From: Anas platyrhynchos
Lineage: Eukaryota; Chordata; Aves; Anseriformes; Anatidae
DNA length: 64,000 nucleotides
Assembly (NCBI RefSeq): GCF_047663525.1
Contig: NC_092605.1
Span: 186,001 to 250,000 of the forward strand
Direction of reading: 5' to 3'
The notes beneath the pieces were generated by a model, which did no database searches, had not been told where the DNA came from, and saw nothing but the letters and a program-made list of their open reading frames with translations. This document shows, one piece after another, positions 1-47,500 of this stretch (the first letter of the stretch is position 1; each line of letters opens with the position of its first letter). The translations under genes were made by a program, and so were the position numbers.

Positions 1-260
1 CTAGCTGTCATATAGAAACTGGTGGTTTTCAAAGCCTGGCACTGCCTCAGCATCGGTTTTCTCGTCCCCATTGTCCCCACAAATCTTACAGTCTATTTGA
101 TTAGTTGGGATATCTTTTTGTAGTAAAGACTCCATGGGCTTTTTCTGTGTGGGTGTTTCTCATACAAATACAGTTGTCACAACATGTCAAGAAGGCAAGA
201 GATGCATATATTCTCCTCTGTGTGAAACCTTACTAGTCTTACTGCTTTCTTGGATCTCAG
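1..260 (+). other. FASN: 3' end of the FASN intron upstream of the first coding exon
   Basis: No ORF or GC-rich promoter is seen here. The stretch ends in a pyrimidine-rich acceptor with AG at 259-260, followed by a short 5' UTR (261-280) and the ATG at 281. I infer a non-coding first exon outside the window, as in chicken and mammalian FASN. Confidence 0.7.
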
Positions 261-280
261 CAACAGGGAGAAGTTAGGAG

Positions 281-36551
<36,271 letters not shown>

Positions 36552-38311
36552 GTTCTGCTCACTTACTGTCAATGGTGAAGAAAATGCCAACAACATTCCT
36601 TGTTATGACAGACCCCAAGGAACTCTTCCTGTTGTTCAACATCTCATCTGCTCTGCTGCCAGAACTGGGAAGTCCAGCTGCATTTGATTGGTCTTTCTCA
36701 CTCACTCACTCTTCTTTCACAACTTTTATGGGTTCTCTCTCCTTTTTCCCTTTTTATGATTTGTTTTATCCCTGTCCATGTTACATTAGTGCTGTGACTC
36801 TGTCACTGTGCACTGCTGTGAGGGTTCCCCACTGATGGTTGCTTCCTACACCTTTGGCAGTATGAAAAACAAATTTAGCAGTAGATTTCTTGTGCTCTGT
36901 GTTGTTTTGTCTTAACAGTATTCCAAAGGGTAAGTGGTAGCACTTGTTGACCAAGCCCAGTGAGCAGAGAGGGGAGCTGCAGCTGATTTCGGAGATACCT
37001 GTTGTCTGTGAAGAATCTGTCTGTAGTTAGGTCAGAAAGAGAATTCCATTGAGGCTTTTGTAACTGTGTTGTTTTTTTTCTTTTTTTTCCTTTTTCTTTT
37101 TTTTAATTTGATATATTCTAAGTATTTATTGTGTCAAACCAGAGCCTTCTTGCTTGGTTTTAATTTATCATGGGTACCGGAGAAAAACATACATTTTGGA
37201 GGGGTAGATCTATTCTACAAGGGAAAGTTACCAATTTTTTAAACCAAAGTGCATCTTTGGAACAGCCTGTTTATTTGTTGTTTATTTGGTGTTTTTTGTT
37301 GTTTTGTTTTGGTTGGTTGGTTTTGTGTGCTTTTTGTTTTGTTCCGTGGTTGTGGTTTTTTGTTTGTTTTTCACCCCCCACACACACACCCTGCCCTGTT
37401 CAGAAAGGAAATGGTAGAAGGCAGCGTTCTTGCCATAATTCTCTCTTTTGAGAAGAGAGAGGAGTGGGGGGCAGTATGGATGGTTCAACAGATGCAACTG
37501 TATTGAACAGCATTAACTTGAGCTGATAAAAACAGGCAGAGCTGTCCCTAGAGATGTACTCGGTTTATATTTGTGCAAGGTTCTGTTCTATGCTTTACCA
37601 GAACCATAGTAAAGCATTACTATTGCTTCACCTTTATTCCCTCCCACCTCCAGTCTCTCCACCCAACCAGCCATTTGGAGTGTCAGGGGGAAGAGAGTTC
37701 TTCATCGATAACTGTACAAGTCCTCCTACCCCTGCTCTCCCATAACTGAAGCTCAGGCAAACATGCAAGCATCTACCCAAAGCCCCTGCATATTTTATTT
37801 AGCACAGGGCTCACTTAAGCCTTGGGTATTGATTTTTTTCTCTTGGCAATGAGATGGGAGATCCTACATAACTTAGCTAATTTATCAGTTCGGCGTGATT
37901 TTAGGATATAGTACCTTTTTTAAGGAAACTTACGTAAAAATACAATTTAAAAAAAATGCCTTTGCTTTGTTGGATCTGTCCTTTCCAAAATCAGTAAATC
38001 CTTGCTACACTTATGATACAGAGGAGACCAGGATAGCAACAAGGTACCAAGTAGGAGGCATTATTGTGCCTCCCAGAACTGCTTAATCCCCAGTTCTTTG
38101 TGTATTCATTCCCCAGTGAAGTATCCTGTTAGTACAGGAGCATTGTAGTGAGAGGAACAGCGGACTCCTCACTCAGGTTCTGACCTAGTGTTTTTTGCTT
38201 GTACTACCCTCTGTGGATAGTGGCTGGGTTAACTGGTTTTAGTTTTTTAAGGTATTTCTTTTGTGAAATCTGAAATACAAACAACATAATGTCAGCTTAA
38301 AGCATTTCCAG

Positions 38312-38317
38312 AATAAA
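38312..38317 (+). terminator. FASN: Candidate FASN polyadenylation signal 1
   Basis: AATAAA about 1.76 kb after the FASN stop. It is followed by a T-rich stretch (TTGTTCTTCTTTATTTC) that could serve as the downstream element. Confidence 0.5.
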
Positions 38318-38554
38318 TCTTGTTCTTCTTTATTTCTTTCTTCCTTTCTTTCTTTTATTATTTTTTTTTTTTTGGTCTAAAGAATGTTTTTCTCTTCGGC
38401 TCTCCTAGAATTAAAGAGAATTGATCACTGGTTGGCTTTTTGTCTTATTCTCTATTTTTTTTTAATCCTAACTTTTATTTGAAATCTCTCATTTCTTGAT
38501 ATAAAGGTAAAGCTGCTGCTGGCATATCTAATTTGGATCTGTAGAAATAACAAT

Positions 38555-38560
38555 AATAAA
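38555..38560 (+). terminator. FASN: Candidate FASN polyadenylation signal 2
   Basis: AATAAA about 2.0 kb after the stop. A GU-rich segment (TTCTTGTTGCCATG) follows at about 38590-38605. It lies just before the MIR-like element. Confidence 0.55.
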
Positions 38561-38640
38561 GAAGACTTTAATATTATTTTGAAGCATGGCTTCTTGTTGC
38601 CATGATTTTAGTACCTTAGATGCAACCAAACCACACACCC

Positions 38641-38820
38641 ACAGGACTGAAGTGGAAACTCTCAAATTCTAATTCGGGCTCCATTGTTGTGGTTTTGGAT
38701 AAGCCATTAATGCTACCACCTCAGTTTCCCCATCTGTAAAATGGGACTAATAGCATCTACCTCAAGGTCATTGAGAGTTCTAGATAGGCAATGGGTATAC
38801 GTGCTATTAAGTTGTTAGGT
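38641..38820 (+). repeat. MIR / CORE-SINE-like ancient repeat
   Basis: Order and spacing match the MIR consensus as I know it. An AATTCGGGCTCC segment is followed by a TTGGATAAGCCATTAA segment (compare 'ttgggcaagtcacttaa'). Then come CTCAGTTTCCCCATCTGTAA, ATGGGACTAATAGCATCTAC and CTCAAGGTCATTGAGAG, and finally the tail GTGCTATTAAGTTGTTAG. The match covers core and 3' part. MIR relics are rare in bird genomes compared with mammals. The adjacent tRNA-like head is not clearly seen. Confidence 0.75.
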
Positions 38821-39549
38821 ATGATGATCAGGTGTTAGGTGGCAATGGAAGGAGGCAGGCAGGTAATGTGTGAAGGGGAAGGTGCCTTACATCTGCAAAG
38901 AATGTGATACTGAGGAGTGGCTATATGTACTGGGCATATGTGCATAATATGGGACTTCATTGTATCTACTGCATGCTATCCATGCACATCCTAGCATATG
39001 ACACCATGTAAAACAAAAATGATGAGGACTGATATATATTTTTTCCTTCTTGTTTTACTGCTGGCAGTTGTAGCGAGCCTCACACAGAGTGAAATAATCC
39101 TTTTTGCCTTGGTTATGTTTAAAACCTAGAATGAAAAATAAAGGAGTGATTAAACTTTAATCAAACAGGTACAATATTTCTGCACTGAAATGAGGTGTTT
39201 AACAAGTCTGACCCAGCTGTTCAGCTTGGAATGAAAATGGTGCAGTTCTGAATGGGCTGTGTGGAGGGAGCAAGGACTAATGCTGTTCCAGCTCTCTGAG
39301 CAGGAGTTGTACAAGTTCTCTGTATAAACATAAATGTGCATGGTCTCCTCTAGGCAAAGCTTGAAGATACTGGTTTAGTAATAGAAGTTCCTCAAGATTT
39401 ACTTACAGCCTTTATTCTCTCAATGTTCTTGTGGTTGTTATTATTTGAAAAGCAGAAGGTTATTGTTTTGTTTTTCCCATAATTGTCTAATTATGAGCTG
39501 CTGCCCTGTAACCCATTATGTAACTGGCTACTGAAAACAGTGTGCCAAA

Positions 39550-39555
39550 AATAAA
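39550..39555 (+). terminator. FASN: Candidate distal FASN polyadenylation signal
   Basis: AATAAA about 3.0 kb after the stop, followed by a strongly GU-rich stretch (GGTATTGCTTGTTATTTC, TTGGTGATCTG). A further hexamer is at 39137-39142. If this site is used, the MIR-like element lies inside the FASN 3' UTR. Confidence 0.5.
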
Positions 39556-39599
39556 AACCTTATTAGCGCTGGTATTGCTTGTTATTTCTTGGTGATCTG

Positions 39600-40930
39600 T
39601 TAACTAGACGGGTGGAAAAATAGCAGCATCATGCAAAATGAAATACTGCAATTGCTGATTTTGAGAAGTCAAAGATTTGCCCTTCCCTGTGAAACTGAAG
39701 TGGAAATCTCTTGTCAATTGATACCTGCATCCCTTTTCAGTTAGTTTCTCAGAAGCTTCTCTACACCATGCTAGTCTTCCTTATGACTGCAAAACATAGC
39801 CATTTATTGGCCCTGAAGCCTTAATTAGGCTCACAAAAAACATACTGCTATTGTGAAATAGTGTGCAGTAAACCTTGAATCTGCAATATAGCCTAAGAGA
39901 GAACAAGAACATATGGTAAACAATGGATATAATTGTCAGCACTAAAGCTATGACTTTGCTTTTGTATTCTGCCAGCTTCCTGTGGGGAAGAAATACTTTT
40001 TTTGCCACGGGCAAAAGCCCTGAAGTGTCATAGATTAACAGAACTCAAGTGACTTTAAACAATTATCCAAGACAGCTGACGTGGAGAAGCTTTCTGTCTT
40101 TGGCAATGAGAGAGGTCAAGTAAAATCCAAAAGATTTAGGATAGAGTAGTGAAAAGCAAGCAGGCATTTGTTACTCCTGCAATTAGTTAAGATCGAACAC
40201 CTTGCCTGCAAATCAGGGTCAAAGGAAAGGAAAAACAAACCCTGGAGAAACAGCATAAGTGGAAAAGGGAGGGGTGGAGAGTCTGGGTATTCAAAATAGA
40301 ACTGAGTGCTTAGGCCTCTGGAAGGTAGTGGAAGAGGTGGTAGGAAAGAACCAGAAGAGCTTCAGGCTTAGCTATTTCTTGCAGCAGGATTCATCGCAAC
40401 CATAAGTGCTAGAAAAGCAGAGGGGAGAAACGTGAGATTAGGCAGTGAACTTTAATTGTAAAGGCTGTCAGGAGACAAGCTCTAGCAGACTCCTGAACAA
40501 CTGAAGAGTAGGTAGAACCCCTCTTAGAGTATGTTGGAACGTTTTATTTCAATTTTCTCTCTTTTCAGGAAAAAATAGTCTAACTATGACTAAATAAGTT
40601 ACATTGATATGAGTAGAAATGTGGTATTTTTTTATTTTTACTTTCCTGAACATACTCGCTGATGGGAAATCCTGCCCTGTGTCACCCCTGTGGTGATCAG
40701 TAGTTTTCTAAATTGATGCAGAAGTGTAGTTTTGTCACATAAGTAGTTTGGTGCAGTGGCTCATTGCACTTCTCTGTGCTGGTGGTACCTATCCATTCCT
40801 TTTGTAACTTCGAGGGTAAGTGAGGTCCCTCGTTCAGTCCAAGCTCACGTAATAGTCAACAACCCCTTCACCATGGCATGTGCTGGGGACAGAGGATGAA
40901 GTGCAAGACCAAAGACATTTCTCAGGACTT
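39600..40930. other. Intergenic DNA between FASN and the DUS1L CpG island
   Basis: Nothing is recognised on either strand: no CR1, no RNA gene and no conserved protein. AT-rich until about 40.93 kb, where GC content and CpG density rise sharply. Confidence 0.6.
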
Positions 40931-41007
40931 GGGCACTGCACTGGAAGATGGGTGCGCTGCCCGCTACCACGGGGTGCAGAACGGCTCCGGGCACGTACTG
41001 CTGCACA

Positions 41008-41031
41008 GGTCGCGCCACGGGAGGCGCGACC
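41008..41031. promoter_or_regulatory. Perfect GC-rich inverted repeat in the DUS1L CpG island
   Basis: Nine-base arms GGTCGCGCC and GGCGCGACC separated by six bases, about 490 bp upstream of the DUS1L ATG. It could be a dyad binding site or a hairpin. No specific factor is assigned. Confidence 0.6.
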
Positions 41032-41382
41032 GGCGGACGGCGCTTTTCGTGGTGGATCACAGCGGGCCGCGGGAGAGCCCCACGAGCAGTGGCACCGCTC
41101 CCGGGCGCCGGCGGTGACACCGCCCGTGCCCGCCGTCACGGCGGCTGCCCCACAGGCTGGGGCGGCGCGCGGCTACGCAGGGCCACGGAGCGGAACAGTC
41201 CTGCAACGTCCCGGCCGGTACCGCCTTCCGCGACCGTAGACACAGGGAGCGCGAGCCCCGCGCTGCTTCCCGGGGGCGAGGACCTCACCGTGAGGACTCC
41301 TCCGCGCGCGGCCCCTGCCGGTAACGCTGAGGTTTCCGGAGGGGACGGTGCGCAGCTGCACTGCTGAGCCGGCCGGAGGGAG

Positions 41383-41505
41383 ATGGCGGTTGCACCGTCC
41401 GGCCGCCTCTGTGCCCTGCCAGGGCTCGGCGTTCGCGCCCGCCTCCGGGCCTCAGGCGGCGGTTGCGAGCCCCGGTACAGCGGCGCGAGGCGGCAGCCGC
41501 CGTAG
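41383..41505 (+). other. Upstream ORF (40 codons) before DUS1L
   Basis: ATG at 41383-41385 with G at -3 and G at +4 (a strong Kozak context), closed by TAG at 41503-41505. It ends 17 bases before the DUS1L ATG and is in a different frame. It would matter only if the DUS1L transcript starts upstream of 41383, which the sequence does not show. Confidence 0.5.
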
Positions 41506-41522
41506 CGCCGCGCGGGCGGGAG

Positions 41523-44500
41523 ATGCCGAAGCTGCGCGGGGAGGCTTTCTGGCGGGAGACGCTGCGGAGCGCCCACTACGTGGTGGCGCCCATGGTGGAC
41601 CAGAGCGAGCTGGCCTGGAGGCTGTTGAGCCGCCGCCACGGTGCCCAGCTCTGCTACACGCCGATGCTGCATGCCCAGGTCTTCCTCAGGGACGCCAACT
41701 ACCGCCGCGAGAACCTCTACGGCGAGGCCTGTCCCGAGGACCGCCCGCTCATCGTGCAGGTGAGCGCCGGGACCGACCGCTCGGTTCGCTCCCGAGTCGG
41801 CAGCGCCTACCGGGCCAGCCCTAGCGCCGCCGGCAGCGGCGGGGACTGCCGGGCGGAGCTTCCCGGGGGTTCGCCTTGCAGTGTGCTCTTGGCAACAGTG
41901 CAGAAGTAACTCAACGCTGCCAGATGTGCCCTTGCCCTTGTCATCCACCCTCTTGTGTTCGTAAATTCAGACGTTCTCCAAACCTTCACGAGGACAAACT
42001 GGTCGATTTTACACAGATTTCGAAGTGGTTGTAGAGTATGACAGAAAAGTAGGGTATGACAGACCTGAAGCACTAAACTTATAAAACGGTGTTAGTTCTC
42101 TGCACCTTGTCTTTGGAGATAGACTGCAGTTGGTCTTTTCTGGAGTCAAGGCTTGTTCCAGATCTTGTACCACTCTAGGAGAATCACAGTTTTTTGAATG
42201 TGTCTCTGAAACCACAATCGCAGTGCTTAGCTATAGTAAGAGACAGAAGAACAAATGCAAGAAAAAGTACACCCCTTTAAGCTTGTCTTACTAGTGCTGT
42301 GTGAGGTCTGGGTGCTTCTTACCACTCTATCCCAATGAGGGAGGGGCCTGTAGAGCTGGAGAATAATGCAGGGAAAGACAGTGTGAGCAGAGAAATGGTG
42401 TGATTATGACTATGAGCCGGCAGCGTGCCCTGGCAGCTGCCAGAGTGCATCAGGCATGACATTGCTAGCCAAAGGGAGTGACTATCCCACTTTGCTCTAT
42501 GCTGGTGTGACCTCACCTTGAGTACTGCGTGTGGTTTTGGGCAACAACAATTATAAGGAGGACCTAAAGTGTCCAAAGGGAAGTGACAGAGATGGTGTAG
42601 AGTCTAGACGTGAAGATAGTTGAGGAGCAGCTGAATTCACTTGGATTGTTCAGCTTAGAAAAGAGGCGACTGATGGAAGGCCTCATGGCAGCCTACAGCC
42701 TCCTCACAAGGGGAATGGACGGACAGCTCTTCTCTCTGGTGACAGTGACAGGACCTCAGGGAATGGCATGGAACTGCGACAGGAGAGGTTCAGGCTGGAT
42801 GTTAGGAAAAGGTGATTGGGCACTCAACCAGGCTCCCCAGGGAAGAAGTCACAGCACCAAGCCTGTCAGAGTGCAAGAAGCATTTTGACAACACTTTCAG
42901 ACATACAGTTTGATTTATAGGTGTCCTGTGCAGAGCCAGTTGTTTGACAGATAATCCTAGTGGGGTACTTCCAACTCAGGATATTCTATGATTCCATCAG
43001 AATGCACTGAAAGGAGACAGAAAACTTAATCCCTCTTTCTGATTCAGAAAGTAAAGCTTTCATCTACTTTGTTCTTCACACCCTCTTTTCTGCAGGGTAC
43101 CTTGGTTATCTGCCATCACGGAGCTTCTTTATTCAGTACTCTTTTCTGTTAGCTGACTATTGTTTCTTATACTTCTGGACAGGCTTGGGTTTTATCACAG
43201 GCACTGGGAAGTAGATCAGGCAGAGATATATATGAGCCCATTGTTCCCTGGAGCATTTATTTTCCATGTAAAAAAACATTGATGTGGCTTGGTTGGAGGT
43301 TTTCTGTCATTTCAGAGAAGGCAAATGACTTTCCTGGCTTTGGTCAGTGTCAGCTGTGATTTGTAAAGTGTTACGGGGTTTAAGTAATGCTTTTTTATAT
43401 ATTTGTTTCAGTTTAAATCCATATTATTTAAATTTAAAGATACGGTGGATTATTTTTTGTTAATAAAACATTTTAGAAAATCTGTTTAAAAGCATACTTG
43501 TGAGGAATGGTCTGCCTCTATCCTCTTCAACAAAACCACTTCAAATTAAGGTAATTGTAACACATCAATGTTTTCTCAATGTTTTAAGCGTAAAGTTAAT
43601 TATTTTTGTGACCAAGCATTTGATTAACAGCCCAATGTGTCTATTTCACATTCTGCACAGATCAATTCAGTTTAGAGGCAATGGTATTTATTAGTATCTA
43701 CAAAGTTTGATCATCTCAAGACCCTGAGACAGACACCATTGGTAACTCATTTCTTCTGCATTACTTTTTATGTATTCAAATGCTTCAGCTGTTTGTTGTA
43801 CGGGGAATTTGAAGAGTTGTTTCCTCTTATTGATGGGTGCCACATGTAAAATACTCTGCAAATATTTCTTTGCCTCTTGATGCTTATCTTTCTCATTTTG
43901 TCATTTGAAATTTGAGACTCTTTAGCTGGTGTCACAGATCTTTTTGAGAAATTACAGTTGTTATGAACTGTGTATATTATGCCCATTTTCTGTAGCAACT
44001 GGTTGCTTTGTAAGTATGTTATAATGTTATCAGTACTTGAAAAAAAGCTATTGCCTGATTTTTCCACTTGTTTTTGTCTTTCTCAGTTCTGTGCCAATGA
44101 CCCTGAAGTGTTTGTCCAAGCAGCACTGTTGGCTCAGGATTATTGTGATGCCATAGACCTAAATTTGGGTTGTCCCCAGATGATTGCAAAGAGAGGTATG
44201 TGCAAATCTGAGCCCTGGATAAACAGAGAAATTGCGTGTTTTAAATGTGTACTTTGGCAGTGAGACATCGAAAAGACCAAATTAAGCCTTGGTGTGGGTG
44301 ACTGCAGTACTGTTGAAATCAGACTTAATTGCATCCACTTTAATAGGTACAGATTTGTAGTACCTAAAGCAAAATTAGGTATACTAATAATTCCTACTTC
44401 TCTTGAGTGATCGCTCTTACATCTAGAATATTCTTCAAAAATCTCATTTTTAGCAAGAGCTTGATTTTTTTTTTTCTGATTTCAATCAAAGAGCCTAAAT

Positions 44501-47500
44501 TAAAAAAACTACATTTAAAATAATACTAAGCTGTCACTTAGTGTCTCCTGTTTGCTTGATACATGCACAGAGTTTATTCACGTTAGCATATAAGAGGATA
44601 AAACCTGCTGAACCCTTAAGAGTATTGCAAAGGTAGCTGTATTTCAAAAGCCAGAACCAGTGTAGTAAATCTAGGACAGCATGGGAAACAGAACAATCCA
44701 ACTCCTCCAGTTTGGGAAGGACAGAACAAATCTGTTTCTGTCAGTGAGGCATCAGTATCTGTATCTTTGTGTGTGAATGTTTATGAAAGCTGTATACTTC
44801 AGAACCTTACTGTTCCACACAAGTCTGTCATATGCTATTTTATTATAGGTCACTATGGAGCATTTCTGCAAGAGGAATGGGATCTTCTCCAGAGAATGAG
44901 TAAGTCTTTAGAAAGGCCTCACTTCAGAGGCTTAATTTGAGAGGGAATGGGATGAATTCATCAGTAAGAGGAGGCTTAATTTTTGTGGGGATAAGGGGTG
45001 CAGCAGGTTTATTTGAGGAAGGTTGGGGGGGTTATTTATTTTATTACTGTATTCGTATTCCAATGGCACCCTCGTGGTACTTTATGATATCCCACTACAA
45101 ACTAGGTCTGCTAAAAGACTTTGGTACCTTTCACATTAGGTGAAAGGGAGTTATTTAAGTCCCAGTCTAGTGATGGCTTAGTGGCTCTTCACCTCTAGAA
45201 ATAGGAGAATACTCAGCACCTTACTTTTTCACTTTGAAGTTCTCAAGTTCTTTCTGACATTACAGTTGCCCTTTTGTCATCAGCTCAGTGTACTTTTTCC
45301 ATCCATGTCTTAACAAATTATGCCTCTCTTCTTCAAACTTGTGTAGGGTGTTCTTGGGATATTGGTAGTGGTTGTGAACAATATTGTGTGTGTATATATA
45401 TACATATATCTATATGTAAATAAATACATTTGGAACTGCTTTCTTTTTAAGAAAGCTTTTGATCATTGTATAGAGCCAAGAATGTCTTCTCCCCACTTCT
45501 CCCCACAAAGCAAGTATCTGAACTATGACGTTATAGACTCTTACTTCTGTTGTGTTCCCTGTAGTCCAGGGAATCTTGAATGATGTACAGAAAAAAGACA
45601 CTGCTGGGAACCTAGAAAGATAGACAATGCTTTTTTGCCCGCCACATAATGCGGTTGTTAGGGTGCTTCTCTTTGGAGTGAAAGATGTAAATCAGAACAG
45701 CCTCAAGGTGCGAAGAGAACACAGGGCATTTGGTTTGTAAGAGTTGTCTTATTAGGCTATTCTGTAAGAGCTGGGCAAAGCTTCTGCCTCTTCCTCCTTC
45801 TCCACACAGTACCGTTTTCTGCTTGGACCTGTATACACCTCACTTGCTCCTTCAAAAGCGTGGTAGGAAGTACTGATCGCTAGAACTTCTAGGATTTCAA
45901 TGAGAAGAAAACTGGTGCCTTCATGCATTATACATCTAAGCTCTGGAAGAAAACAGAATTTCAGGCATGCCACTGCTCAGCATTTTCTGTTGGCTGTTTT
46001 CATTAGCCCTCTTTTTGGTAGCATTCCAATTCCATGCCCTGTGTAAAGACTATGGAAGTTTAACATGATGTTGTAGATTTTACCGTGACCCATTTGATTC
46101 CTATTTGACTGGGATCACAACCTACCTCAGTCAAAGAATGGTTGAGGTTGGAAGGGACCTCTGGAGGTCATCTGGTCCAACTCCTCCTGTGCATACAGGG
46201 ACACATAGGGCAGGTTGCACAGGACTGATTCCAGATGGCTTTTAAAGCTCTCCAAAGAAGGAGACTCCACAACCTCTTTGGGCAACTTGTTCCAGTGCTC
46301 TGTCACCTACACAGTAAAGTGCTTCCTGATTTTTGGATGGAACCTCTTGTGTTCCAGTTTGTACCCAATACCTCTTTTCCTGGCACTGGGCACCACTGAC
46401 AAGAGCCTGACTTTGTCTTCATTGCAGGCTCCCTTAAAGTATTTATAGACATTGATGAGATCCTCCCAAGCCTTCCCTTTTCTAGACTAAACAGTCCCCC
46501 CTCTCTCATCTTTTCTTCATAGGAGTGATGCTCCAGTCCCTTTACAGTCCAAGTGGCCCTACATTGGACTCTTTCCAGTATGTCCATGTCTCTGTTGTAC
46601 TGGGGGGGGAGGGAGGGGAGGTGAACTGGACACAGCACTTCAGTTGCAGCCCCACCAACGATGAGTAGAGTGGAAGAATCACCTCCTTCGACCTGCTGGT
46701 GATACTTTGCCTAATGCATCCAAGAATACTGTTAACCTTCTCAGTGGCAAGGGCACACTGCTGACTCATGTTCAACTTGGTGTCCACCAGGACTCCTAGG
46801 TCCTTTTCTGCAAAGTTGCATTCCAGCTGTGTGGCCCTAGCATGTACTGGTGCCCCCAGCATGAACAGTCAATGAGCTGCTGGTTGTCATGGACAAGGCT
46901 CTACTCATAATTATTTGGATGATAATTTATATAGAAGCAAAGGATCTCTAGTAGGAAATCTAGGCAAGTGTTAATGTTGTTGGCAGAGAAGGAGGGACGC
47001 AACATGCTGTGACAGTAGTAGACCTGTATCAGTGGTTAAGATTTGAGGGGGGAGGTCCTTGAGAGTGAAGGTTAAATTTGGTGGAAGAGTTAGATCTATT
47101 AAATGCTGAGCATTTAATGCCTCCTTATTAGAATGCAGGTTTTGTGCATCGTTTACTATCAGTTGATGAACCTCTACAATAAGGATTGCAGAGGACATTG
47201 CTCATCGTTTAAGCTGTGAGAATTGCATAGCATTAACTTTTCAAGCTTTTTCCATACCACACCCAGTATCTATCTGATCTTGAGAATAGGCACTCTTCAT
47301 AGCATTGTGCAGCCCACTTACCTGTCTTTTCAATCTTTCCCAGTTTTGCTGGCTAACGAGAAGCTCTCTGTTCCCATCACATGCAAAATCCGTGTTTTCC
47401 CAGAAATTGACAAGACAGTGAAGTATGCACAGATGCTGGAGAAAGCTGGCTGCCAGGTAAGGAGGCAGCTGCTCCCTGTACTTTTGCATTGGACACATGT

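Larger units (their letters stand above)
36552..39600 (+). other. FASN: FASN 3' UTR and possible extended 3' UTR
   Basis: Non-coding stretch after the FASN stop. It is T-rich at 37070-37400 (long T and GTTTT runs), then mixed. AATAAA hexamers occur at 38312, 38555, 39137 and 39550, so the UTR may be about 1.8 to 3.0 kb long. Avian liver is known to make two FAS mRNAs, so use of more than one site is plausible. No protein gene was recognised on either strand. Confidence 0.75.
40930..41900 (+). promoter_or_regulatory. DUS1L: CpG island / promoter region of DUS1L
   Basis: Sharp change from AT-rich flank to very GC- and CpG-rich sequence covering the DUS1L first coding exon (41523-41759). No TATA box was recognised, consistent with a housekeeping CpG promoter. 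The long open frames of both strands here (up to 270 codons on the - strand) come from stop-poor GC-rich sequence and are not supported as genes. The transcription start cannot be placed from sequence alone. Confidence 0.85.

Noticed and set aside
40834..41367. Overlapping open frames on both strands at 40.83-41.37 kb
   Set aside because: Same GC-rich artefact in the CpG island. No domain or family resemblance.
41136..41948. 270-codon open frame on the - strand across the DUS1L CpG island
   Set aside because: Low-complexity Ala/Gly/Pro/Arg composition, antisense to the real DUS1L exon 1. It is explained by stop-poor GC-rich sequence.
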